In this document: piece after piece, positions 27,413 to 36,479 of the stretch
How the letters are laid out: each line of letters begins with the position of its first letter
How positions within the stretch are numbered: position 1 is the first letter of the stretch
Source: Ignavibacteria bacterium
GTDB taxonomy: Bacteria; Bacteroidota; Ignavibacteria; Ignavibacteriales; Ignavibacteriaceae
DNA: 64,000 nt
Assembly (NCBI GenBank): GCA_021286645.1
Contig: JAJTBZ010000069.1
Coordinates: 1 to 64,000, forward strand
Direction: 5' to 3'
The notes under the pieces: model-generated
The model's input: only the letters and a program-made list of their open reading frames with translations
What the model was told of the DNA's origin: nothing
Database searches by the model: none
Made by a program: the position numbers and the translations under genes

Positions 27413-29146
27413 ATGCAATTTCTTCTGGCACTAGTAGCAGCTTTTCTGGGAGCTGGGGCCGTTTTTCTTACTTCATTTACCAGAAAAATCAAAGCAATAC
27501 TTTTTCCCATATTGCTGGTACTTTTCTTCTGCATAGCTTTCTGGAACACTTACGTCGCGATGCCTTCATTGGCGTACCCGTTGTATGGAGCTTTTGGCGG
27601 ACTCATTCTGGCCTTCTGGGCTGGTGTTACGATGCTGGCAGTTACTACGAAGAAGAAGTTACCGTACGCTGCGTGGCTGCCAATATTGGGATTCGCGGCA
27701 ATTGTTATTACCGCTATATCGGGCTGGGAAGTTTTTAACAGCTCACGGTATGCCGGATTAATTGGTAAAGTGCAGGATAAGACACAGAAACACTGGGCGC
27801 AGGAGATTCCTCCGCTTGATCCGACTCATATACGACTCGTGCCCCGCGAATTGGCATTGTCACTGGCCAGAACAGCTTTGAGTCAGGATGGTAATACTCT
27901 GGGCAGCCAGTATCCTCTAAGCGAAGAGTATTGTACATTACAGAAAATCAATTCGGATTACTGGTACCTGATCCCGCTCGATTTTAAAGGCTATACTGTA
28001 TGGACAAACTCGGATGGTGTACCGGGTTATGTTAAAGTTTCAGCCGTTGATCCATACGCGAAACCAATGCTGGTTACCGGTAAGAAGTTTAAATATACAC
28101 CCGAAGCATTTTTCGGCGATAACCTGCAGCGTCGGCTCTATCAGAAATATTATAAAAAAGTATTACTTGATTACTCCTTTGAAGAAGATGATAATGGTCA
28201 TGCATACTGGGTGATAACCGCATGCAGTCCGACAATAGCCTACTCGGGACTGGTTGTTGACGGTATTATTATTTTTAACCCCGAAACAGGCGAGGATCGT
28301 TTTGTTAAGCAGAAAGATATTGAAAATGACAGCACGCTTCGGTGGGTCGATCGGGTAATGCCTGCAGAAATTGTTGCCGAATACATAAACTACTGGGGCA
28401 ACCTGAAAGACGGCTGGTGGAATTCGTTTTGGAGCCACATCAATTTACTTAAGGCTGAAACTCCTACAATGAATTACGCCGATAACGGCCGATGCATCTT
28501 TGTGACTCCCATAACCTCGAGTAGCAATGCAGATCAGGCCATGACCGGACTGATGTACACCGATTCACGTTCAGGTAAATTTACCTATTACACTACTTCC
28601 GGTGGTGCTACTGAAGAGGCTATCATTCAGGCAGTGAACAGCGCCGTCAGTTACAAAAACTGGCATGGCTCTGAGCAAATCATCTACGAAAGCGTGTACG
28701 GCAAAATGACCGGACTGGTGCCGATCCTCGGGCAGAATGGTAATTATCAGGGCCTGGCTTTGGTTGAAAACGAAAACAAAAGGGTAGCCATCGGCGCAAC
28801 CCCGCAAGAGGCTTTGGTTGAGTATCAAAAACTTCTGATGAATTCGGGAGGACAGATCAGCGTTGAATCGGTTCGAAATACCCTGGAATTTACCGGACCG
28901 ATAAAGCGGCTGGGCTGGGAGATTTCAAACTCCGGTAAGCAATATTATATTTCGGTCGAGGGACTGAAAACCTCATTCATGATTTCAAGTAACTTACAGT
29001 CGGAACTGGCACTGACGCGTGAAGGTGATATTGTTTATATCAAGTATATAAACTCGCAGCAGGCGGCTGTTCCGGTTATGGCTTTCAAAAATCTGACTCT
29101 CGGACTTCAGGCTGCTGCCCGTGTAGATACAGCCGCAAAGAAATAG
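27413..29146 (+). CDS. Large membrane-anchored protein of unknown function
   Basis: The 577-residue protein is not recognised. Four hydrophobic helices occupy the first 115 residues (LLALVAAFLGAGAVFL, ILFPILLVLFFCIAFW, LYGAFGGLILAFWAGVTMLAV, WLPILGFAAIVITAIS). A soluble region of about 450 residues follows, probably outside the cytoplasm. It contains strand-rich blocks such as YWYLIPLDFKGYTVWTNSDG and AYSGLVVDGIIIFNPETGE that loosely resemble PepSY-like folds, and a Trp-rich stretch (YINYWGNLKDGWWNSFW). The stop is followed by a clear terminator at 29240, so it is a single-gene unit. Its codon use and protein-like composition leave little doubt that it is real. Confidence 0.75.
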   Translation: MQFLLALVAAFLGAGAVFLTSFTRKIKAILFPILLVLFFCIAFWNTYVAMPSLAYPLYGAFGGLILAFWAGVTMLAVTTKKKLPYAAWLPILGFAAIVITAISGWEVFNSSRYAGLIGKVQDKTQKHWAQEIPPLDPTHIRLVPRELALSLARTALSQDGNTLGSQYPLSEEYCTLQKINSDYWYLIPLDFKGYTVWTNSDGVPGYVKVSAVDPYAKPMLVTGKKFKYTPEAFFGDNLQRRLYQKYYKKVLLDYSFEEDDNGHAYWVITACSPTIAYSGLVVDGIIIFNPETGEDRFVKQKDIENDSTLRWVDRVMPAEIVAEYINYWGNLKDGWWNSFWSHINLLKAETPTMNYADNGRCIFVTPITSSSNADQAMTGLMYTDSRSGKFTYYTTSGGATEEAIIQAVNSAVSYKNWHGSEQIIYESVYGKMTGLVPILGQNGNYQGLALVENENKRVAIGATPQEALVEYQKLLMNSGGQISVESVRNTLEFTGPIKRLGWEISNSGKQYYISVEGLKTSFMISSNLQSELALTREGDIVYIKYINSQQAAVPVMAFKNLTLGLQAAARVDTAAKK

Positions 29147-29239
29147 CAGGGAAGAGAGACTTCCGAAAACCGGAATTGTTTCAGGAAGTAATATCTATCC
29201 GGAAAGAATGAAAACCGGTCTGTAGAAATGTAACTTACA

Positions 29240-29266
29240 AAGGCGCCGAAAGGCGCCTTGTTATTT
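29240..29266 (+). terminator. Rho-independent terminator after the 577-residue membrane protein
   Basis: AAGGCGCC (29240-29247) pairs with GGCGCCTT (29252-29259) around a GAAA tetraloop, followed by the T-rich GTTATTT. The GNRA loop makes it very stable. Confidence 0.85.
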
Positions 29267-29876
29267 GGGGCAGATGTGATTATGAATGGATTGCTGTTCA
29301 CTAAAACAGTATTGCTATATCAATTATTTTGTTGGATGATAACTCGCGCCGGGCATACCAGAACCACTAATGATTTGTTTTAAAATGATCGACAAGGCGG
29401 TAAAGTGTTATTTTGTATTAACGCACGTGTTATTGACACAGTGTTTGCAAGAGTTTGAAGGGTGATCAAATAATTGAAAAATATTTTAACTGTCAGGTCA
29501 TCGAATCTTTCTTCCGGTATCGGTTTCTCCCCGACGTAGATAGAGTGTGTACAGACATTGCAAAACAGAAAAAAATAAGTGGAACTGCAAGTGTATTCAT
29601 TGGGGAACAATTCAATTCCTTTGAGTTCATTTATAATCACTATCAAATTACACATTCATGGGGCGATAATTCAATTTAACTATTGATCGCGTTCACATTA
29701 TTCCCGTGTTTACTATCATGTTATTTTTAGCTAATATGAGGTTAAGCCTGTTTTTTTTTTATAGGATAAAAACAATATTGTAAGCATATCCAATTAATTA
29801 TTGCTTTAAGCCGATATTATTATTCAGTATAAAGCAGTGGTAATGTGAAACTAACACCAACAATTCATTATAAGTA
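29267..29876. other. AT-rich intergenic stretch
   Basis: No gene is firmly supported. A TTG-initiated plus frame (29455-29679) gives 74 residues that look somewhat protein-like but lack a recognisable family or ribosome-binding site. A ten-base T tract lies at 29752-29761. The promoter of the Crp/Fnr-type gene at 29877 must be in the last part. Confidence 0.4.
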
Positions 29877-30461
29877 ATGGAACGAATAAGAAAATATATT
29901 GAGAATACATATAAGTGGAATGGAGACGATATTCCAACCGAGAAAGATTGGAATTTGTTCTTTTCAAAAATCATCAAACAAGAGTTTCCTAAAAAACGCA
30001 TTCTCATCAAAGCGGGACAAACTGAAAATTATCTTTCTTTTATTGAAAAAGGGATGGCGCGATTTTACATTCCCAAAGAAGAAAACGACGTGACTTTTAA
30101 CATCGTTTTTGATAATGGATTTTTAAGCGCATACGACTCATTCTTAACAAGAACACCTTCATCTTACAACATTGAAACGCTGACCAATACTGTACTATGG
30201 CGAATAACCTATGATAATTTGCAAACGGTATTCAACGAATCAAAATATGGCAACATCATAGGGCGGCAGGCAAGCGAAGAATTGTTTTTCGAAAAACAAA
30301 AACGGGAGCTTTCATTGCTCAATGAAACTGCCGAACAGCGTTATCTTAATCTATTCAAAGAACAGCCAAAATTAGTAACTCAAATTCCATTAAAGTACAT
30401 CGCTTCGTATATCGGAATTACCCCACAGGCATTGAGCAGAATTCGTAAACGTATTTCTTAA
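29877..30461 (+). CDS. Crp/Fnr-family transcriptional regulator
   Basis: The 194-residue protein has an N-terminal cyclic-nucleotide-binding-like jelly roll (about 25-125: KRILIKAGQTENYLSFIEKG, ARFYIPKEENDVTF, NGFLSAYDSFLTRTPS) and a helical linker. A short C-terminal helix-turn-helix follows (IPLKYIASYIGITPQALSRIRKRI, about 170-194). This compact form is common in the Bacteroidota, where ligands are mostly unknown. No ribosome-binding site stands out before the ATG. The surrounding sequence is more AT-rich than the flanking kinase genes. The DUF2147 gene follows 63 bp later on the same strand. Confidence 0.93.
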   Translation: MERIRKYIENTYKWNGDDIPTEKDWNLFFSKIIKQEFPKKRILIKAGQTENYLSFIEKGMARFYIPKEENDVTFNIVFDNGFLSAYDSFLTRTPSSYNIETLTNTVLWRITYDNLQTVFNESKYGNIIGRQASEELFFEKQKRELSLLNETAEQRYLNLFKEQPKLVTQIPLKYIASYIGITPQALSRIRKRIS

Positions 30462-30524
30462 CCCGGGTTCATTGCGTAAAAAAGTTAATCCTCATAATTT
30501 TACGGTAAAAAATAGTGAGGAAAT

Positions 30525-30968
30525 ATGAAGTATTTATTTGGAATAATTGCGATTTTGATATTACAACATTCAATAACCTTTGCTCAGAGTAAAGCTGATG
30601 ATGTAATTGGCAATTGGCAAACCAGCAGTAAAGAACCGGCAAAAGTTCAAATCTTTAAATCAGAAGAAAAATATTACGGTAAAATATTTGGGATAAAGAC
30701 CCCATTGAATGATAAAGGCAATCCAAAAGCAGATATTAATAATCCTGATAAAAACAAACGAAGTAATCCTATTGTCGGGTTGTTGATTCTTAAGGATTTT
30801 AAATTTGATGGAAAGAACGAGTGGACTGAAGGAACAGTTTATGACCCCGAGAGCGGCAAAACTTACAGTGCATATTTCTATTTGTCGGATATAAACACCT
30901 TAAAAGTAAGAGGGTATGTTGGCTTTGCTGCATTAGGAAGAACTGAAACCTGGACAAGAATTAAATAA
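30525..30968 (+). CDS. Exported DUF2147 protein
   Basis: The 147-residue protein has a clean signal peptide (YLFGIIAILILQHSITFAQ) and a DUF2147 domain. The markers are DVIGNWQTSSKEPAKVQIF near the start, YYGKIFGIKTP, NPIVGLLILKDFKFDG and the closing VRGYVGFAALGRTETWTRI. It is a small lipocalin-like beta protein expected in the periplasm or outer face, and its function is not established. AGTGAGGAAAT precedes the ATG. It probably shares regulation with the preceding Crp/Fnr-type gene. A terminator at 31072-31097 follows. Confidence 0.93.
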   Translation: MKYLFGIIAILILQHSITFAQSKADDVIGNWQTSSKEPAKVQIFKSEEKYYGKIFGIKTPLNDKGNPKADINNPDKNKRSNPIVGLLILKDFKFDGKNEWTEGTVYDPESGKTYSAYFYLSDINTLKVRGYVGFAALGRTETWTRIK

Positions 30969-31071
30969 ATTCCAGTCAAATTATACTTAAAGAAAAAGGA
31001 TAAATTGCTCAAGAGCTTACCAGAGAACGAAAAAGAACTTGAATTTTTTGCAAAAATAAAATTAGATACTG

Positions 31072-31097
31072 GCCGGGTTTAGCCCGGCTTTTTTTTT
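31072..31097 (+). terminator. Rho-independent terminator downstream of the DUF2147 gene
   Basis: GCCGGG (31072-31077) pairs with CCCGGC (31083-31088) around a five-base loop and is followed by nine T residues (31089-31097). Confidence 0.9.
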
Positions 31098-31180
31098 AGG
31101 GCATTTATAGTCAATTCTGGAGAAAATAGACACAAATTTATTACTTCCGAGCAAGGACAATGGAGATTTTAAAAAACAAA

Positions 31181-31216
31181 AACCCGCAAAACGGTTAAAT
31201 TTTGCGGGTTTTTTTT
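31181..31216. terminator. Bidirectional terminator next to tRNA-Lys
   Basis: AACCCGCAAAA (31181-31191) pairs perfectly with TTTTGCGGGTT (31200-31210). On the plus strand eight T residues follow. On the minus strand the stem is followed by TTTTTGTTTTTT. It lies directly 3' of the minus-strand tRNA and can also stop plus-strand read-through from the DUF2147 gene. Confidence 0.88.
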
Positions 31217-31217
31217 G

Positions 31218-31289
31218 TGAGCGCGGGTGGGCTCGAACCACCGACCTCTTGCTTAAAAGGCAAATGCTCTACCCCTGAGCTACGCGCCC
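31218..31289 (-). tRNA. trnK: tRNA-Lys (anticodon UUU)
   Basis: On the minus strand the acceptor GGGCGCG pairs with CGCGCTC (one G-U). The D arm is GCTC-AGGGGTA-GAGC, the anticodon arm TTTGC-CTTTTAA-GCAAG puts TTT at positions 34-36, and the T arm is GGTGG-TTCGAGC-CCACC. The discriminator is A and the CCA end is not encoded. Confidence 0.97.
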
Positions 31290-31406
31290 GTTTTCGCAAG
31301 TTACGTGTGTAACATTGTTAAAAACTTAGATTCTAAAATTACGATTTTCCGATATATTTTCCAAATTACCGGTTACTTTTTTTAATAATTCAGGAAGAAT
31401 CTCCAA

Positions 31407-34400
31407 TTATTTAATTATTTCAGGAGAAAATGACTTTTCTATTATATGGCGTAAGTCTTTAGCAGTAAAGGGTTTAGAAATATAGTCATCCATGCCGCTC
31501 GAAAGGAACTCTGTTCTGTCTTCTTCCATGGCAAACGCTGTTATCGCGATAATAGGTACCCGGGTATACTCTGTTTTTTCTCTGATGAGTCGAGTGAGTT
31601 GCACTCCATCCATCCCTTTGCCAAGATTGATATCCATCAGGAGTAAATCATATACACGTTTTTCTACCAGTTGCAGGGCTGTAAGCGCGTCCGGGGCAAA
31701 ATCGAGTTTATATTGCTGCCCTAATAGTCGTTTCACAAAATCGCGGGAAACCCCGTCATCCTCAACATATAAAATATTTTTCTGTATTCCGGAGCCATGG
31801 GTAAGGGGTTGCCCATCTGTATCGAGTAATATCTCGAGTTTATGTATAGGTTCAGCGTCTTTTTCCAATAGGGGAATTGCCAGTGTGAATGCAGCACCTT
31901 CTCCCGGTTTACTGCTGAGAGTAATAGTGCTGTTCAGTATTTCCGCGTATCTTCTTGCAATAGTTAAGCCAAGTCCCGTGCCTTCAAAACTCCTTCCGAT
32001 ACCTTCGCTTACCTGTCGAAACTCTTGCCAGATTACACTCTGCTTTTCTTCGGGTATTCCCGGTCCGGTATCAAATACACTAATATAAGCCAACGAATGC
32101 TGCCGCCAAACTTTTATTCCAACTTTACCCTGTTCGGTAAATTTAATGGCGTTGTTGAGCAAATTATTCAGAATACTACGAAGCATCTGCCCGTCTGTTT
32201 TACAAATTAATTCGTCATCGAGAATTTCAAGATCACATTCCAGTGACTTCTTTTTTGCCACAGGAACATACAACCGAAAAATTTCGCTGATAATTTGTAC
32301 AAGATTATGTTCACGAAGCTGAGGAGTAATTTTATCGGCTTCCAATTTTGAAAAGCTAAGGATTAAATTCAAAGTTTCCAGCAGTCTTCTGCCCGAAGTA
32401 TTGATTATATCTGCCATGTTCCATGAATCGGGGTCGTTATCGAGCTTTGCCTGTAGTAATTCTGAAAAACCCATGATTCCGATCAGGGGAGTGCGGAGTT
32501 CGTGGCTCATATTGGCAAAAAAGGAAGATTTAGCGATATTCATTTGTTCTGCACGTTCTTTTGCTTGCAGAAGATCTTGCATCATTTGTTTGCGCTCGGT
32601 AATGTCCTCCTTAATGGCAATGAAAGAAGAAATTTCATTAAACTGATTTTTAACCGGTGAAATGACTGCTGATTCCCAGAACAGTTCTCCATTTTTCTTC
32701 CGGTTATGGAACTCGCCTATCCAATCCTTACCACTTTGAATGGTATTCCATAAATTGCCATATTCATTTGTCGGCGTCTCACCGCTTTTTAAAATACGGG
32801 GATTTTGCCCCATTAACTCTTCTTCATTGTAACCGCTTACTTCGGTAAATTTTCTATTAACGTATGTAATATCACCGTTCATATCGGTAATGCATACGGA
32901 TACGGGGCTTTGATGCAGGGCCAGATACAGCTTCATTAATTCATCTTCATCCCTTTTTTCCGTAATAATTTTCCATGCTTCATTCATAAAAATTTGCAGC
33001 TCGCGTGCATCTTCGCTATGATAATCATAATGCTTATTAAATACACCGGCTAACAATACATGGGTCCCGCGGTCTTTAACTGAAATAGAGATATGCCGAT
33101 TTACCATGGCCGAAAACGTGTGTTCTTCAGAAGAGAATTCAATCACGTCGGTGCTATTATGAATGATCGGGCCGTTTTGTTTTATACAATCTGTCCAAAT
33201 ACCCGCCTCATCGGCTCTCGCAAAAGCGGGAATGTCAATTATTTTCCGCCCGATTGAATGATCGGTCCAGGCACATAGCTGCAAAGTATTTTGATCGTTG
33301 GAAACAAATGCAAGATACCCGCCCTTACTGGAAGTAAGTCGAATAATTTCCTGCAAGGCAAATTCGATGATATCTTTTTCGTTTTGGAAAGTAGACATAC
33401 TCAGTTGATGGAGCGAGTTAAGACGTTCCTGGTTAAGTTCTAAAGCGCGCTCGGCACGTTTTTGTTCGGTAAGATCCAGAATATAACCATGAATACGGAA
33501 AATATCGCCTGATTCGCGTGTTTCAGCAATAGCATTTGCCAATGAAGGTATTAGCGTGCCATCTTTGTGCCGCAGGTTCAGAACTTCCTTTTCAATCTTT
33601 CCAAAACTCCGTAGACGTTCCAGGATAGTATGCTTTTCGGATCCATCATAGAGCAGTTGCCAAAAGTTATGAAACGTAATTTCTTCCGTATTGTCATACC
33701 CGAAAATATTTGCAAAAGTTTTATTGCAGAACAAGATCATCCCTTCCGGAGTAGATATAAAATCGCCGGAAATATCGTCGTCAACAAATTGTTTATACTT
33801 GCGCTCACTTTCTTCAAGCGCCAACTCGTAAATTTTTCGGTCGGTAATATCTGTTATAAAACCTTCAAGGTAAAGAAAATTGCCAGTGGAATCGGTAATA
33901 CACTGACCTGTTTCAGAAACCCAGCGTACCATGCCATCGGCGTTTTGCAGACGATACTCTACGGTAAAGGAATCTTTAGTATATACGGCAGCTCCAATAA
34001 CCTCATACAGGTTCTCCCTATCCTCGGGAACCACAATGCTCATAAAGCTTATTGAACTGTTCAGTAAAATAGATGAAGGTAAGTAGCCGGTTAAATTTTT
34101 ACAGCCTTCACTAAGGAACAGCATGGTACGGGCCTCATCAACTTTGCATCGATAAACTACTCCCGGCAGGTTATTCATAAGGGTTGAGAGCATTTTCTGA
34201 TTTGACTGCAATTGTTCCTTTGCCTTGTATTCTTCGGTAATATCATCACCAATACAAACAATACCCGATGCAATTCCCGAAATATCTCTCAATACCAGAT
34301 AAGTCCAATTTATCAGTCTCCTCTCGCTATGTTTAGTACGAATATATACAGGCTCGGGAGCAGTTGAAATTGCCCCGGAGCGAATATTTGCCAGAAAAGT

Positions 34401-36302
34401 AGAACCGGTAATAGAATCACTGGTGAGCAATATTGACAAATTTTTATATAATAATTCGTCACGTTTATACCCGGTAACCTCAAGGCAAAAATCATTAATA
34501 AAAATGATGTTTCCTTCATCATCAAGCATTAAGCTGAGTAAGCGTATATTTTCCAGTACTGTCCTAAAACGGCGCTCGGATTCGAGCAAAGATTTTTCGT
34601 TAAACTTCTTGTATGTAATATCCTGAATGGTTCCCATCATAGTAACAGGAAGTCCCTCGGAATTTATTTGTAGTTGTCCTTTCCCATGTACCCACCGGAT
34701 CAGGTTTGTCTTTTTATTTAAGACCCGGTAGTCCTTGTCGAATATCTTTTTATCGTGGATCACATCCTTTAAAAAATAATGCTCCATCATGGTGCGGTCT
34801 TCCGGGATGATAAGAGAGAGCCAACTTTCAACGTTATGGGGATCGGTTTCATCTATCCCGAATATATCATCAAGAGTAGAGGTGGATTCCCATTTATCCT
34901 GTTGTATATAAAATATATACGAACCAATGCCGGCAACAACCTGTGATTCTTTCAGCCAAAATTCTTTAGCCTCAATTTCTTTTTGTGCTTCTTTTTCCTG
35001 AGTAAGATCGCGGAAATAGCCCAAGGTTGCGGAGCCATCATCCAGTTGAATCAAAGCAAGGTTGGCATGGAAAGAAAATTCCTCGCCATTTTTCCTTAAT
35101 CCCAAACATTCATACGAACTTAATACAGAATCCCCGGCTTCCCGCAAGCCATTGCGTGCAATGATATCTTTGCGTACACTTTCTGCTACAAAATTAGAGA
35201 GTGAATTCCCGATACATTCATTTACCGAAGAATATCCGAACATTTGTGCAAAAGCCATATTTACCAATAAATAACGGCCATTTCGGGAAATAGCAATAGG
35301 AATGGGCGCAGCCTGATATAGCGTTCCAAACTGATTGGCTTTCCCTTCAATCGCGAGCCGGTCTGCTTCAATTTGCACTTCCGCAACAACCCGCTTTGAA
35401 AGTAATTCCAGAAGCAGCTCTATTGTCCGGGTTTCTTCAAGAGGTTTTGTGTCAATCAGTAATATTAATCCAATAGCTTTCCCGTCGGGCGAAAAGAGAG
35501 GGTAGCCAATATAGCTGCGGGCATTAGTATTTAAAAGAAATTCATCGGAGGGGAACAATTCGGTAATCTTATCCCGATAGATTCTTGGCTTTTGATCGAT
35601 AACGGTTGCGCAGGGGGTACCCTGTAAATTGTATGAAAACGGAGGTATCTGTGTACCGTTTTCAGAGGCGGCGAAGACTGAAACAGTGTTTTGATCCGTT
35701 TCACTCAATTTGCCAATCATAGCAAATCTTACATCAAATACCCGTGTAAGCGAATTCACCGCGGCTTCGAAGAAAGCTTTGCCATTAAGAGAAAAACACT
35801 CCGCAAGAGTAGATATAATTGTCTCGTATTTTCTGAATTCGGTTAATAACTGCCCTCGTATACAGATGCCGGTAATCTCGCCATGCCCGTCTTCTATCGG
35901 GAAAAATGTAGTTCGTACAAGCTCATTATTCATTGCCTCATCAAGAGTAACAATTATCTTATTCTTAATGCAGTCACCGAGCTTTTCCATATATTTTTGC
36001 GCTATATTCGGCGGGAATAAAGAGGAGCAGTCGAGTCCGATCAAATCAGCTGGTTTACGCTGAAATCGTAGTGCTGCAATTGCATTGATATGGGTAATAC
36101 AACCTTTTAAGTCGAGAAAAACGATAGCATCGTTGCCTGAATTAAATAGTTTATATAAAGTGAGAAGCTGTGTTTCTGTTTGCTTGAGTAAAAGGTTCTG
36201 TTCACTAAGTTGATTGTGTAATTTATCAATTTCATCGTGCAGCTGTTTTACCAACTGTTCCTGTGCAATGGGAGTAATGTGTGAATTGCCCGGTGATTCC
36301 AT
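31407..36302 (-). CDS. 1631-residue hybrid histidine kinase with about seven PAS and two GAF domains
   Basis: This soluble sensor kinase begins with a coiled coil (about 14-50). Next come PAS (about 50-155), GAF (about 160-315), a series of five PAS domains (about 325-960), a second GAF (about 975-1110) and a final PAS of the NPRILKSGETP/GEFHNRKKNGELFWES type (about 1115-1240). HisKA (SHELRTPLIGIMGFSELL), HATPase (NLLNNAIKFT, DTGPGIPEE, GTGLGLTIARR) and a C-terminal receiver (ILYVEDDGVSRD, phospho-Asp in LLLMDINLGKGMDG, Lys in YISKPFTAKDL) complete it. No membrane span is seen. All catalytic positions are present. No separate regulator is adjacent. It is a lone minus-strand gene between tRNA-Lys and an amidohydrolase. 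Confidence 0.95.
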   Translation of the reverse strand: MESPGNSHITPIAQEQLVKQLHDEIDKLHNQLSEQNLLLKQTETQLLTLYKLFNSGNDAIVFLDLKGCITHINAIAALRFQRKPADLIGLDCSSLFPPNIAQKYMEKLGDCIKNKIIVTLDEAMNNELVRTTFFPIEDGHGEITGICIRGQLLTEFRKYETIISTLAECFSLNGKAFFEAAVNSLTRVFDVRFAMIGKLSETDQNTVSVFAASENGTQIPPFSYNLQGTPCATVIDQKPRIYRDKITELFPSDEFLLNTNARSYIGYPLFSPDGKAIGLILLIDTKPLEETRTIELLLELLSKRVVAEVQIEADRLAIEGKANQFGTLYQAAPIPIAISRNGRYLLVNMAFAQMFGYSSVNECIGNSLSNFVAESVRKDIIARNGLREAGDSVLSSYECLGLRKNGEEFSFHANLALIQLDDGSATLGYFRDLTQEKEAQKEIEAKEFWLKESQVVAGIGSYIFYIQQDKWESTSTLDDIFGIDETDPHNVESWLSLIIPEDRTMMEHYFLKDVIHDKKIFDKDYRVLNKKTNLIRWVHGKGQLQINSEGLPVTMMGTIQDITYKKFNEKSLLESERRFRTVLENIRLLSLMLDDEGNIIFINDFCLEVTGYKRDELLYKNLSILLTSDSITGSTFLANIRSGAISTAPEPVYIRTKHSERRLINWTYLVLRDISGIASGIVCIGDDITEEYKAKEQLQSNQKMLSTLMNNLPGVVYRCKVDEARTMLFLSEGCKNLTGYLPSSILLNSSISFMSIVVPEDRENLYEVIGAAVYTKDSFTVEYRLQNADGMVRWVSETGQCITDSTGNFLYLEGFITDITDRKIYELALEESERKYKQFVDDDISGDFISTPEGMILFCNKTFANIFGYDNTEEITFHNFWQLLYDGSEKHTILERLRSFGKIEKEVLNLRHKDGTLIPSLANAIAETRESGDIFRIHGYILDLTEQKRAERALELNQERLNSLHQLSMSTFQNEKDIIEFALQEIIRLTSSKGGYLAFVSNDQNTLQLCAWTDHSIGRKIIDIPAFARADEAGIWTDCIKQNGPIIHNSTDVIEFSSEEHTFSAMVNRHISISVKDRGTHVLLAGVFNKHYDYHSEDARELQIFMNEAWKIITEKRDEDELMKLYLALHQSPVSVCITDMNGDITYVNRKFTEVSGYNEEELMGQNPRILKSGETPTNEYGNLWNTIQSGKDWIGEFHNRKKNGELFWESAVISPVKNQFNEISSFIAIKEDITERKQMMQDLLQAKERAEQMNIAKSSFFANMSHELRTPLIGIMGFSELLQAKLDNDPDSWNMADIINTSGRRLLETLNLILSFSKLEADKITPQLREHNLVQIISEIFRLYVPVAKKKSLECDLEILDDELICKTDGQMLRSILNNLLNNAIKFTEQGKVGIKVWRQHSLAYISVFDTGPGIPEEKQSVIWQEFRQVSEGIGRSFEGTGLGLTIARRYAEILNSTITLSSKPGEGAAFTLAIPLLEKDAEPIHKLEILLDTDGQPLTHGSGIQKNILYVEDDGVSRDFVKRLLGQQYKLDFAPDALTALQLVEKRVYDLLLMDINLGKGMDGVQLTRLIREKTEYTRVPIIAITAFAMEEDRTEFLSSGMDDYISKPFTAKDLRHIIEKSFSPEIIK

Positions 36303-36479
36303 TGAGTAATCCTTCTATCAATACATGATTCAGTAGAGAGCCAGAATTTGCCCCGATTAAGTACGTATAAGAATATAGCGGATTCCTCCTGAAAACCATC
36401 CCAAAGAAGAATCTCTTAAAAAAGACACTTCCTGAAAGTACAAAATTGTTTACTCAAAATCCAGTTGCGAGTTTAGCGC

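Noticed and set aside
29455-29679. 74-residue TTG-initiated frame
   Set aside because: Some protein-like character, but a weak start codon, no ribosome-binding site and no family. An overlapping minus frame of similar length exists.
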